DNA of 12,853 nucleotides, from NCBI GenBank assembly GCA_964621645.1, contig CAZUMH010000094.1, forward strand, positions 1 through 12,853. Reading direction: 5' to 3'. A program made the position numbers and the translations under genes. The notes below the pieces were generated by a model. That model saw only the letters and a program-made list of their open reading frames with translations. It made no database searches and had not been told where the DNA came from. The DNA is from CAZUMH01 sp964621645. GTDB lineage: Bacteria > Zhuqueibacterota > QNDG01 > JAGLOF01. Shown here piece by piece: positions 6,665 through 12,853 of the stretch (positions within the stretch are counted from its first letter, which is position 1; the number at the start of each line of letters is the position of its first letter).

Positions 6665-8917
6665 ATGTCGAATTTGCGTGAAGACGCCCTGCGCTACCAC
6701 AGTGAAGGTCGTCCAGGTAAGCTCGAGGTAGTCGCCACCAAGCCCTGTGTCACACAGAGGGATCTTTCTTTGGCCTACACACCGGGAGTGGCGGTACCTT
6801 GCAAGGAAATTGAAGCGAATCCGCTGGATGCCTTCAAGTATACAAACAGAGGCAATTTGGTAGCGGTCGTGTCCAACGGCACGGCGGTGCTGGGGCTGGG
6901 AGATATCGGCGCCCTGGCCGGGAAACCGGTCATGGAGGGCAAGGGTGTTCTTTTCAAACGGTTCGGAGACGTAGATGTCTTTGACATCGAGTTGAACACC
7001 AAGGATCCTGATGAGATCATACGGACCTGCAAGATACTTGAGCCTACTTTTGGCGGCATCAATCTTGAAGATATCAAAGCTCCGGAATGTTTTTATATCG
7101 AAGAGACCCTGAAAAAAGAGATGGACATCCCGGTATTCCATGATGATCAGCACGGCACGGCCATCATCAGCGGAGCCGGTTTGATGAACGCCTGCGAGCT
7201 GACCAACCGTAAAATCAGCGATGTAAAAATGGTAGTGGTCGGAGCCGGTGCCGCCGGGATCGCCTGCGCCAACATGTTTATCAGTCTGGGTGTGAAGCGT
7301 GAAAATATCATCATGCTCGATTCCAAAGGAGTTATTTACAAGGGGCGCAAGGAAGGAATGAATCCCTATAAGGAACGCTTCGCCACCACAGAGAAATGCC
7401 GTACACTGGAAGAAGCCATCAACGGCTGTGACGCCTTTATGGGGGTATCCCAGAAGGATCTGCTCAGTGAGGATATGTTGAAGAGCATGGCACCCAATCC
7501 CATCATCTTTGCCATGGCAAATCCGGACCCGGAAGTAAATCCCGAAGTGGCCCGCAAAGTGAGACCCGACGCCATCGTGGCCACGGGACGCAGCGACTAC
7601 CCCAACCAGGTCAACAACGTACTGGGATTCCCCTTCATCTTCCGCGGTGCCCTGGATGTGCGGGCTACTGCCATTAACGAAGAGATGAAGATCGCCGCCT
7701 GTCACGCGCTGGCCGATCTGGCCAAGGAAGACGTTCCAGACTCGGTGATCCACGCGTATGGGGGGACGCATTTCCGATTCGGTAACGATTACATCATTCC
7801 CAAGCCTCTTGATCCCCGGGTGCTGATCTGGGAGGCCTCAGCCGTCGCCAAAGCGGCCATGGATTCAGGCGTTGCCCGTAATCAAGTGGACATCGAGGAT
7901 TATAAACGGCAGCTGGAGGCCCGGCTGGGCCGCAGCTATGAGGTAGTTCGGGTGGTGATGAACAAGGCCAAAAGCGCTCCTAAGAAAATCGTCTTTCCGG
8001 AAGGAGAGAGTGATAAAGTACTGCGGTCGGCCCAGATCATCATCGACGAAAAGATCGCCGAACCGATTCTGCTGGGAAGGGAAGAGGTGATTAAGGCCCG
8101 AATGAAGGATCTGGGTCTGGATATGCCCGACTTGACCGTAATAGATCCCCTCAAGTCGGATCGATTCACCAGTTATTGCGGGGAGTACTATCAGAAGCGG
8201 CAAAGGCACGGTGTCATGAAAAAGGATACCGACCGCCTTCTGAAACAGCATCATTATTTCGGAACCATGATGGTGGCGCTGGATGATGCGGACGGGCTGG
8301 TTGGTGTCACCCATTCCTACCATGATGAGATTCTGCCGGCGTTTGAAGTAATTGCTCCGAAACGTCCTGGGCAAAAAGCGGCGGCACTGCACATTCTGGT
8401 CTTTAAAAAGGACGTTTACTTCCTTGCCGATACCAACAGCATCATCGATCCCAATGCCGAAGATCTGGCCAACATCGCCATTGAGAGCGCCAAGATTGTA
8501 CGCCTTTTTGATATGACGCCCCGGGTGGCAATGCTCTCATTTTCCAATTTCGGCAGTATTGATCATCCCGCCGCCCATAAGGTTCGGGATGCCGTGGCCT
8601 TGGTGCATGCCAAGAAACCGGATTTGATAATCGACGGTGAAATGCAGGGAGATGCGGCGGTAGTCCCGGAAATCCTGCGGGAACATTTCCCCTTCACCAA
8701 ACTGGACGGCAAGGCCAATGTGCTGGTATTCCCGGAACTGCAGTCCGGCAACATAGCCCTGAATCTTCTGAAACGAATAGGCGGAGCCGAGTCCATCGGA
8801 CCGATTCAGATCGGATTAAGCAAACCGGTCCATGTCATTCGTCAGTCCGCAACAGTGGAAGAAATCGTGCGTCTCACAGCCATCGCGGTGGTTGACGCTC
8901 AGAAATGGCTTATGTAG
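6665..8917 (+). CDS. maeB: Malic enzyme with phosphotransacetylase-like C-terminal domain (MaeB type)
   Basis: This 750-residue protein decarboxylates malate to pyruvate with NAD(P) reduction. The catalytic half has Tyr38 (YTPGVAVPC), Lys93 (GKPVMEGK), the metal ligands E135/D136 (INLEDI) and D161 (FHDDQHGT), a nucleotide-binding GAGAAG loop (193-198) and the NPDPEV and RSDYPNQVNN motifs. From about residue 430 a phosphotransacetylase-like domain begins (KKIVFPEGE), giving the usual MaeB length near 760. In the Pta active site the S309, R310 and D316 positions (M. thermophila numbering) are Arg726, Gln727 and Glu733 here, so this domain is probably a regulatory acetyl-CoA sensor, as reported for E. 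coli MaeB. GGAGGA at 6655-6660 sets the start. Coenzyme choice cannot be read safely. Acetate kinase and malate dehydrogenases nearby point to malate-pyruvate-acetate metabolism. Confidence 0.95.
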   Translation: MSNLREDALRYHSEGRPGKLEVVATKPCVTQRDLSLAYTPGVAVPCKEIEANPLDAFKYTNRGNLVAVVSNGTAVLGLGDIGALAGKPVMEGKGVLFKRFGDVDVFDIELNTKDPDEIIRTCKILEPTFGGINLEDIKAPECFYIEETLKKEMDIPVFHDDQHGTAIISGAGLMNACELTNRKISDVKMVVVGAGAAGIACANMFISLGVKRENIIMLDSKGVIYKGRKEGMNPYKERFATTEKCRTLEEAINGCDAFMGVSQKDLLSEDMLKSMAPNPIIFAMANPDPEVNPEVARKVRPDAIVATGRSDYPNQVNNVLGFPFIFRGALDVRATAINEEMKIAACHALADLAKEDVPDSVIHAYGGTHFRFGNDYIIPKPLDPRVLIWEASAVAKAAMDSGVARNQVDIEDYKRQLEARLGRSYEVVRVVMNKAKSAPKKIVFPEGESDKVLRSAQIIIDEKIAEPILLGREEVIKARMKDLGLDMPDLTVIDPLKSDRFTSYCGEYYQKRQRHGVMKKDTDRLLKQHHYFGTMMVALDDADGLVGVTHSYHDEILPAFEVIAPKRPGQKAAALHILVFKKDVYFLADTNSIIDPNAEDLANIAIESAKIVRLFDMTPRVAMLSFSNFGSIDHPAAHKVRDAVALVHAKKPDLIIDGEMQGDAAVVPEILREHFPFTKLDGKANVLVFPELQSGNIALNLLKRIGGAESIGPIQIGLSKPVHVIRQSATVEEIVRLTAIAVVDAQKWLM

Positions 8918-8919
8918 AT

Positions 8920-8967
8920 GATACATTCATCCTCTCGCGGAGTGGACCTCCGCGGGAGGATGGTATC
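8920..8967 (+). terminator. Strong hairpin after the malic enzyme, probable transcript end or stabiliser
   Basis: Three bases after the stop codon a 15-bp stem (8928-8942 with 8948-8962, one G-U pair) closes a TGGAC loop. An outer GATAC/GTATC stem (8920-8924, 8963-8967) extends it past a 3-base bulge. The stem is GC-rich and very stable, but TCTCCCCC follows instead of a T-run. It is therefore not a textbook intrinsic terminator; it may protect the mRNA 3' end or act with a factor. Confidence 0.65.
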
Positions 8968-8994
8968 TCTCCCCCTGAAAGTGAAAATTCCCCC

Positions 8995-9023
8995 TTGCTT
9001 TTACGACATAAATTTCGTATTAA
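8995..9023 (+). promoter_or_regulatory. Possible upstream promoter containing an inverted repeat
   Basis: In the 306-base gene-free stretch before the dehydrogenases, TTGCTT (8995-9000) and TATTAA (9018-9023) are 17 bases apart. The spacer holds the inverted repeat TACGA-N8-TCGTA (9002-9019). This arrangement would place a repressor or activator site between the promoter boxes. Both boxes are imperfect and the repeat arms are short. Apart from this, the hairpin at its start and the promoter near 9172, I see nothing else in the stretch. Confidence 0.25.
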
Positions 9024-9133
9024 ATAATAGCAGATGGCGCCAGATCATGAAATTTAGGTGTGGCACATAAAAAATCAAGCTGTCACGGCTTCTCTTCTGG
9101 ATCATTTTTCTTCCGGTAATTTCTCTCAGCTTA

Positions 9134-9177
9134 AGGAGTACTGCCGCACACCGTGTGTAGAGAGCTCCTGGTATAAT
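9134..9177 (+). promoter_or_regulatory. Extended -10 promoter with an overlapping dyad upstream of the dehydrogenase pair
   Basis: TGGTATAAT (9169-9177) is a perfect -10 box with the extended TGn element; no good -35 lies 16-18 bases upstream. In its place sits a nested dyad: AGGAG (9134-9138) and CTCCT (9165-9169) on the outside, CACAC-C-GTGTG (9147-9157) in the centre. Start of transcription near 9184 would give a leader of about 40 bases with AGGAGG at 9212-9217. A protein bound to the dyad could activate or block this promoter. Confidence 0.5.
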
Positions 9178-9223
9178 AATCTATTTAAAAGCGATTTGTT
9201 GGATAAACGATAGGAGGATTGCC

Positions 9224-10168
9224 GTGGACAAGGTTGCTATTATCGGGGCCGGAAATGTGGGGACGGCGGCCGCTTTTTATCTTGCCGAGAAGAAGGTGGC
9301 CAACGTCACACTGTACGACATCGAAGAGGGCAGGGCCAAAGGCAAAGCTCTTGACCTGATGGAAGCAGCTCCCATCAGGGGATATGACGTCATCGTCAGC
9401 GGCACGGATGACATCAAAGACATCAAAGGCGCGAAGGTGGTGGTAATCTCCGCAGGGGTGGTGCGCAAACCGGAGATGATGCGTATCGATCTGCTCGAAC
9501 AGAATATTAAGATTATTGATGATATTCTGGTTCAGATCCAAAAGCTTGCTCCTCAGGCGATCATCATCAATCTCACCGAACCGGTTGATGCCATCACCTA
9601 CTACATTATCAAAAAAGGTGGGTTTGATCCCAAAAAGGTCATGGGAGTATCCGGCGCGCTTGACTCCAGCCGTTTACGGGAATTCATCGCTCAGGAACTC
9701 AATGTTTCCAGTGTGGACACCACCGCCATTATCATCGGCGGCCATCATGACTACATGGTCATCCTGCCGCGTTACGCCCGGGTGGAGGGAATTCCCATCA
9801 CTGAACTGATGGCTCCGGAAAAAGTTGATGAGCTTATCGCCAGAACACGGCGGGCCGGTATGGAGATCGTTGAAAATCTTAAGACGGGCAGTGCGTCCAA
9901 CGCGCCGGGCGCGGCGGTGGCCGAAATGGTGGAATCGGTAATCCGGAATGATCATCGCATTATCTGCGCCCCCTCTTATCTGAACGGCGAATACAATCAG
10001 AAGGATATATGTCTGGGGGTTCCGGTCCAGTTGGGCAAGATAGGCATCGAGAAAATGATCGAGCTTGAGCTGACGCTGGCCGAAAAGGAGGCCTTCGACA
10101 AATCCGCGGCGGTGGTGCGGAATTCGATCAAGTCTTTGGAGCTGGAATCCGAGAAGAAGGAGGGCTGA
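9224..10168 (+). CDS. Malate/lactate dehydrogenase-family protein, diverged copy
   Basis: A 314-residue LDH/MDH-fold protein with an NAD-binding loop GAGNVG (8-13) and Asp32 at the end of the second strand, the NAD rather than NADP type. Arg81, Arg87, Asp147, Arg150 and the catalytic His174 are kept. Two positions that are nearly fixed in malate dehydrogenases differ: Asn119 of SNP is Glu (LTEPVD), and Gly175 of GGHGD is His (GGHHD). The R81-R87 loop also changes from PRTPGMSRDD in its neighbour to VRKPEMMRID. The family oxidises (S)-2-hydroxy acids such as malate to 2-oxo acids. This copy may use a different acid, form mixed oligomers with the downstream enzyme, or be poorly active. The start is GTG 9224, fixed by AGGAGG six bases upstream. 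The next gene follows after two bases. Confidence 0.88.
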   Translation: MDKVAIIGAGNVGTAAAFYLAEKKVANVTLYDIEEGRAKGKALDLMEAAPIRGYDVIVSGTDDIKDIKGAKVVVISAGVVRKPEMMRIDLLEQNIKIIDDILVQIQKLAPQAIIINLTEPVDAITYYIIKKGGFDPKKVMGVSGALDSSRLREFIAQELNVSSVDTTAIIIGGHHDYMVILPRYARVEGIPITELMAPEKVDELIARTRRAGMEIVENLKTGSASNAPGAAVAEMVESVIRNDHRIICAPSYLNGEYNQKDICLGVPVQLGKIGIEKMIELELTLAEKEAFDKSAAVVRNSIKSLELESEKKEG

Positions 10169-10170
10169 TC

Positions 10171-11106
10171 ATGAAAAAAGTGACTATTATCGGCAGCGGC
10201 AACGTGGGCGCGACCTCGGCTCTCTACATTTCGGAGAAACGGCTGGCCAATGTGGTGCTGATCGATGTTGTGGAGGGGCTGGCCAAAGGCAGGGCCCTCG
10301 ATTCGGTCGAGGCGGCGCCGTTGCGAAATTATGATACCAGAATAAACGGGACCACCGATTTTTCGGCCATGCAGGGTTCCGATGTGGTGGTGGTGACCGC
10401 GGGCAAGCCCCGCACTCCGGGGATGTCCCGTGACGACCTTTTACAGGTCAACGCCAAGATTATGACCGCGGTTACCAGGGAAGTGGCCCGTTACGCTCCC
10501 AATACTATCCTCATCATCGTCTCGAATCCTCTGGATGTCATGTGTTATGTGGCCTTGAAAGTGACGGGATTCGCTTTAAAGAAGGTAGTTGGTATGGCCG
10601 GAGTGCTGGACTCGACCCGCTTTCGATATTTTCTCTCCGATAAACTCAAAGTAAGTGTGCGTAATACCACCGCCTTGGTTCTGGGCGGACATGGTGATTC
10701 CATGGTGCCCTTGCCCCGCTATGCCACGGTGAGCGGTATCCCCATTCCTGAGCTACTGTCAAAAGACGAGATAGACAAGCTGGTTGAAAGAACGCGCAAG
10801 GGAGGCGCCGAGATCGTTTCCTATCTGAAGACAGGAAGCGCCTACTGGGCTCCAGCTGCCGCCGTATCGGAAATGGTGGAATGCGTGGTGCGGGACAAGA
10901 TGCGTATCCTGCCCTGCTCAGCCTATCTGAGGGGACAGTATGGTATCGACGGTCTTTTCGTGGGCGTTCCGGTGAAACTGGGAAAAGACGGAGTTGAGGA
11001 AGTCGTCGAGTTGAACCTGAATAAAGAAGAGAGGGAGTCGCTGGCCAATTCTGCAGCGGGGGTGAAGGGAATCATCGAAAAACTGGAGGAATTGCAGCTG
11101 GTATAA
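10171..11106 (+). CDS. mdh: NAD-dependent malate dehydrogenase, canonical copy
   Basis: This 311-residue enzyme interconverts (S)-malate and oxaloacetate with NAD in the cytoplasm. It has GSGNVG (8-13), Asp32, the substrate loop PRTPGMSRDD (Arg81, Arg87), VSNPLD (Asn119), GVLDSTR (Asp147, Arg150) and GGHGDSMVPLPRY (His174, the proton acceptor paired with Asp147). Arg at position 81 rather than Gln favours malate over lactate. The sequence is colinear with the preceding gene through residue 178 without a gap in the aligned motifs, so the pair looks like an old tandem duplication. AAGGAGGG (10157-10164) lies inside the end of the upstream gene, seven bases before the ATG, so both are made from one message. 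A 61-base gap with a CAATCGATTG palindrome (11109-11118) follows. Confidence 0.95.
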   Translation: MKKVTIIGSGNVGATSALYISEKRLANVVLIDVVEGLAKGRALDSVEAAPLRNYDTRINGTTDFSAMQGSDVVVVTAGKPRTPGMSRDDLLQVNAKIMTAVTREVARYAPNTILIIVSNPLDVMCYVALKVTGFALKKVVGMAGVLDSTRFRYFLSDKLKVSVRNTTALVLGGHGDSMVPLPRYATVSGIPIPELLSKDEIDKLVERTRKGGAEIVSYLKTGSAYWAPAAAVSEMVECVVRDKMRILPCSAYLRGQYGIDGLFVGVPVKLGKDGVEEVVELNLNKEERESLANSAAGVKGIIEKLEELQLV

Positions 11107-11167
11107 CACAATCGATTGAGCAATGAAAGCCAGGTAAACAGATATTCGGTAATGACAGGAGCGATTG

Positions 11168-12541
11168 ATGCGCGTTGAAATTCCCTATGGTCGTGATTTT
11201 CAGGAAATTTATGTCAAGGATGAAAATTTCGGTGAGATGGTATATCCCAATCAGGTGAACGTGGAAAATGAGGCGGATACGCTTTTTCAAGCGCTGGAGA
11301 ATCCGATTCAATCGCGCCCCTTCAAGGAATTCTTGTCAGACGCCCGGGATGTCCTCTTCATCGTCAATGACGGGACCCGTCCTACTCCCACAGCCAAAGT
11401 GCTTGAGATGATCCATTCCGATATCAAAGATCTCACGGTAACCTTTATTATCGCAACGGGATGTCACCGGGCTCCCACTGAAGAGGAGCTGCAGGAGATC
11501 TTCGGGAAACACCTGGAGGAATATCGGGACCGCATCCATTCCCACGACGCCCGTAATGATGAAATGGTCCGCCTGGGCACTTCCAAGAACGGCACCGAGA
11601 TGGAAGTGAACAAGCTTGGCGTTGATGCCCATAAGATTGTTATCATCGGTTCGGTGGAGCCGCACTACTTTGCCGGATACACCGGCGGCAGGAAGGCTTT
11701 CCTGCCAGGCATTGCTTCCTACAAAACCATTGAGCAGAACCATAAACTGGCCCTTAAGATGAGCGCCCAGGCCATGAAGCTGGAGGGGAATCCGGTTCAT
11801 GAGGATATGGAAGACGCCATCCAGACCATCAAGGATAAAGAGATCTTCGCCATCATGACTGTACTGGACCGGGATGACCGTATTTACGCGGCAACAGCCG
11901 GTGACATCAGCCAATCACTGCTGGCCGCCATCGAGCGGTCCCACGAAGTGTTTTCCGTGGAAATCAAGGAGAAGGCGGATATTGTCGTGGCGGTGGCGCC
12001 CCATCCCATGGATGTGGATCTCTACCAATCCCAGAAGGCTTTGGATAACGCAAAATATGCGCTTAATCCGAACGGCATTTTGATCCTGGTCAGCCGCTGC
12101 CGCAGCGGTATCGGACATAAGACATTCGCGGATCTTCTGGCCAGCGCCCATGATCCTCAAGATGCGTTGGATAAAATTGAGCAGAAGTATGTGCTGGGGT
12201 ATCACAAGGCGGCCAAAATGGCTGAGATCGCCCGCTGGGCAAATATGTGGGCGGTCACCAGTATCCCGCCGGAAATGATGAAATCCATGTTCATCACTCC
12301 TTTCCCGACCATTCAGCGGGCTCTGGACGCGGCCGTGGCCCAGAAGGGCCGTGAGAAGATACTGTTCATGATGGCCGCCAGCATGACCCTGCCGCGGCTG
12401 CGCCAGCGTCTGATCATGCGGCCGCGCCGCTTCATTCACGGCAGCAAACATGAAATCGCCGCCTCGCCGTATATTTATGAGGATTCGGTAAAACTGCCGG
12501 AAGATGACAAGATCATCGCCGCCCTGATGGAGACGCGCTAG
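11168..12541 (+). CDS. larA: LarA-family nickel-pincer 2-hydroxyacid racemase/epimerase (candidate malate racemase)
   Basis: A 457-residue member of the LarA (DUF2088) family, which racemises or epimerises 2-hydroxy acids using the nickel-pincer nucleotide cofactor. The residues that bind or act with the cofactor in Lactiplantibacillus LarA are all found eight positions earlier here, except for R75: H100 (TGCHR, for H108), H166 (EPHYFAGYTGG, for H174), K176 (for K184, the covalent anchor) and H192 (for H200). D68 and R71 (NDGTRP) match D72 and R75. ATG 11168 is preferred over TTG 11165 because AGGAG at 11157-11161 then sits six bases away rather than three. Family members act on lactate, malate, phenyllactate and sugar acids; neighbouring malate dehydrogenases and malic enzyme make malate the likeliest substrate, by inference. 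Cofactor genes larB, larC and larE are not in the window. Confidence 0.88.
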   Translation: MRVEIPYGRDFQEIYVKDENFGEMVYPNQVNVENEADTLFQALENPIQSRPFKEFLSDARDVLFIVNDGTRPTPTAKVLEMIHSDIKDLTVTFIIATGCHRAPTEEELQEIFGKHLEEYRDRIHSHDARNDEMVRLGTSKNGTEMEVNKLGVDAHKIVIIGSVEPHYFAGYTGGRKAFLPGIASYKTIEQNHKLALKMSAQAMKLEGNPVHEDMEDAIQTIKDKEIFAIMTVLDRDDRIYAATAGDISQSLLAAIERSHEVFSVEIKEKADIVVAVAPHPMDVDLYQSQKALDNAKYALNPNGILILVSRCRSGIGHKTFADLLASAHDPQDALDKIEQKYVLGYHKAAKMAEIARWANMWAVTSIPPEMMKSMFITPFPTIQRALDAAVAQKGREKILFMMAASMTLPRLRQRLIMRPRRFIHGSKHEIAASPYIYEDSVKLPEDDKIIAALMETR

Positions 12542-12553
12542 AGGAATACAAAA

Positions 12554-12582
12554 TAAGGCAAATGTCCTAAGACACTGCCTTA
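12554..12582 (+). repeat. Stem-loop just after the LarA-family gene
   Basis: TAAGGCA (12554-12560) pairs with TGCCTTA (12576-12582), and inside it TGTC (12563-12566) pairs with GACA (12571-12574) around CTAA. It starts 13 bases after the stop codon and has no T-run, so it is more likely a 3'-end stabilising structure than a terminator. A true terminator follows 26 bases later. Confidence 0.5.
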
Positions 12583-12607
12583 CTGATCCACGATAATAAG
12601 CCTGCAG

Positions 12608-12631
12608 GGTGCAGCTCGCTGCACCTTTTTT
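12608..12631 (+). terminator. Intrinsic terminator of the dehydrogenase-LarA unit
   Basis: A perfect 7-bp stem GGTGCAG/CTGCACC (12608-12614, 12619-12625) with a CTCG loop is followed directly by six T. This is a standard Rho-independent terminator for + strand transcription and ends the block of metabolic genes. The 55 bases after it are AT-rich with no recognisable feature. Confidence 0.92.
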
Positions 12632-12686
12632 CTGATCAATGTTGAGACATATATATTTTTATATCAAGCCCATTTATTTGAGAAAC

Positions 12687-12780
12687 GTGCCCGTTTATAT
12701 CCTTGGGATGCCTTTCCCTTCACAATAGTAACGCATGACCGCCGGCCCTTCCTCACAACACCTGTCACAAGAGGTATTTC
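12687..12780 (+). pseudogene. Degenerate 5' fragment of a REP-associated tyrosine transposase (RAYT)
   Basis: From 12719 this strand reads FTIVTHDRRPFLTTPVTRG, which matches the N-terminal region of RAYT proteins (Y1 transposase family, usually near 150-250 residues). Upstream, GTGCCC-N3-TATATCC (12687-12702) resembles the start ATGCCC-N3-TATATCC of the facing copy, but the segment between is 13 bases shorter, so the frames do not join. The reading frame ends soon after because the sequence turns into the inverted arm. This is a remnant with no function expected. The upstream match is short and less certain than the peptide match. Confidence 0.5.
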
Positions 12781-12803
12781 CAGCGGTCATGCGTTACTAT
12801 TGT
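12722..12803. repeat. Perfect 21-bp inverted repeat around a 40-base centre
   Basis: Bases 12722-12742 are the exact reverse complement of 12783-12803. Each arm, read inward, encodes TIVTHDR, a piece of the transposase N-terminus, so the repeat results from two facing copies of the same gene fragment. A further three bases pair outside the arms after one mismatch (12718-12720 with 12805-12807). The centre holds a minor CCTC/GAGG pairing. Confidence 0.9.
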
Positions 12804-12851
12804 AAAGAAAAATGTTCCTCCGGGACATTGTGCTCGGATATAGTTGGGCAT
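12765..12851 (-). pseudogene. Truncated start of a REP-associated tyrosine transposase gene (RAYT)
   Basis: Read on the - strand from ATG at 12851, the product is MPNYIRAQCPGGTFFFTIV followed by THDRWKYLL and a TGA at 12765-12767, 28 residues in all. MPNY-R-A-x-x-PGGT-FF-T-V-T is the characteristic N-terminus of RAYT proteins, single-strand DNA transposases of the IS200/IS605 type that act on REP repeats. The match stops after DR, exactly where the inverted repeat arm ends; the normal continuation (RPFL) is found instead on the + strand. The catalytic HUH and Tyr motifs are absent. Sequence upstream of the ATG is outside the window. I read it as a broken copy created by a rearrangement. Confidence 0.7.
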
Positions 12852-12853
12852 GT

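Noticed and set aside
6548..7771. Long - strand open frame opposite the malic enzyme
   Set aside because: No family motifs, and it overlaps a fully convincing malic enzyme gene.
9061..9080. Possible sigma-54 promoter at TGGCAC
   Set aside because: The -12 element (TTGC) is missing at the right distance; AAATC is found instead.
11109..11124. CAATCGATTG palindrome and ATTG/CAAT dyad between mdh and the LarA gene as an operator
   Set aside because: Very short, with no promoter boxes at proper spacing nearby; chance occurrence cannot be excluded.
12722..12803. Integron attC site or small hairpin RNA
   Set aside because: The arms lack the GTTRRRY/RYYYAAC core of attC sites, and both arms encode the same transposase peptide, which explains the symmetry.
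12804..12829. Possible - strand intrinsic terminator (AATGTCCC-GGA-GGAACATT then TTTCTTT)
   Set aside because: The same bases encode QCPGGTFFF of the transposase start on the - strand, so the hairpin and T-rich run are explained by coding. No gene would end there.

Overview
The window looks like a chromosomal piece of an anaerobic bacterium. A Desulfobacterota-type syntroph or sulfate reducer fits best: it has a group 2 [NiFe]-hydrogenase, many soluble two-component proteins, a MaeB-type malic enzyme, acetate kinase and malate dehydrogenases. That taxonomic guess is inference from gene content only. All confident protein genes lie on the + strand. Two runs of exactly 10 N show this is a scaffolded draft, probably a metagenome bin. 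I found no rRNA, tRNA, CRISPR array, prophage or complete insertion sequence.

Bases 1-6576 read as one tightly packed operon: the end of a [NiFe]-hydrogenase small subunit, the large subunit, a soluble PAS histidine kinase, a receiver-histidine kinase hybrid, acetate kinase, a single-receiver protein and a double-receiver protein. Gaps range from an 8-base overlap to 11 bases. The hydrogenase resembles the H2-sensing HupUV/HoxBC type: group 2 motifs and a large subunit ending six residues after the last conserved His. It is fused by overlap to a PAS kinase, as HupUV/HoxBC work with HupT/HoxJ. Unlike that model, no receiver here carries a DNA-binding output, and acetate kinase sits inside the signalling genes.

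Bases 6665-8917 hold a MaeB-type malic enzyme with a phosphotransacetylase-like tail whose catalytic residues are replaced. A strong hairpin follows, then a 306-base control region with an extended -10 promoter overlapping a dyad. Next come two tandem malate/lactate-type dehydrogenases, one canonical and one altered at two active-site positions, and a LarA-family nickel-pincer racemase/epimerase with all its cofactor residues. An intrinsic terminator closes this block.

Together the genes suggest a unit in which H2 may be sensed and the signal passed along a phosphorelay, next to enzymes that interconvert malate stereoisomers (proposed), oxaloacetate, pyruvate and acetyl phosphate/acetate. The last ~170 bases hold remnants of a REP-associated tyrosine transposase (RAYT): the 5' end of its gene on the - strand facing a second partial copy on the + strand. 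This creates a perfect 21-bp inverted repeat.
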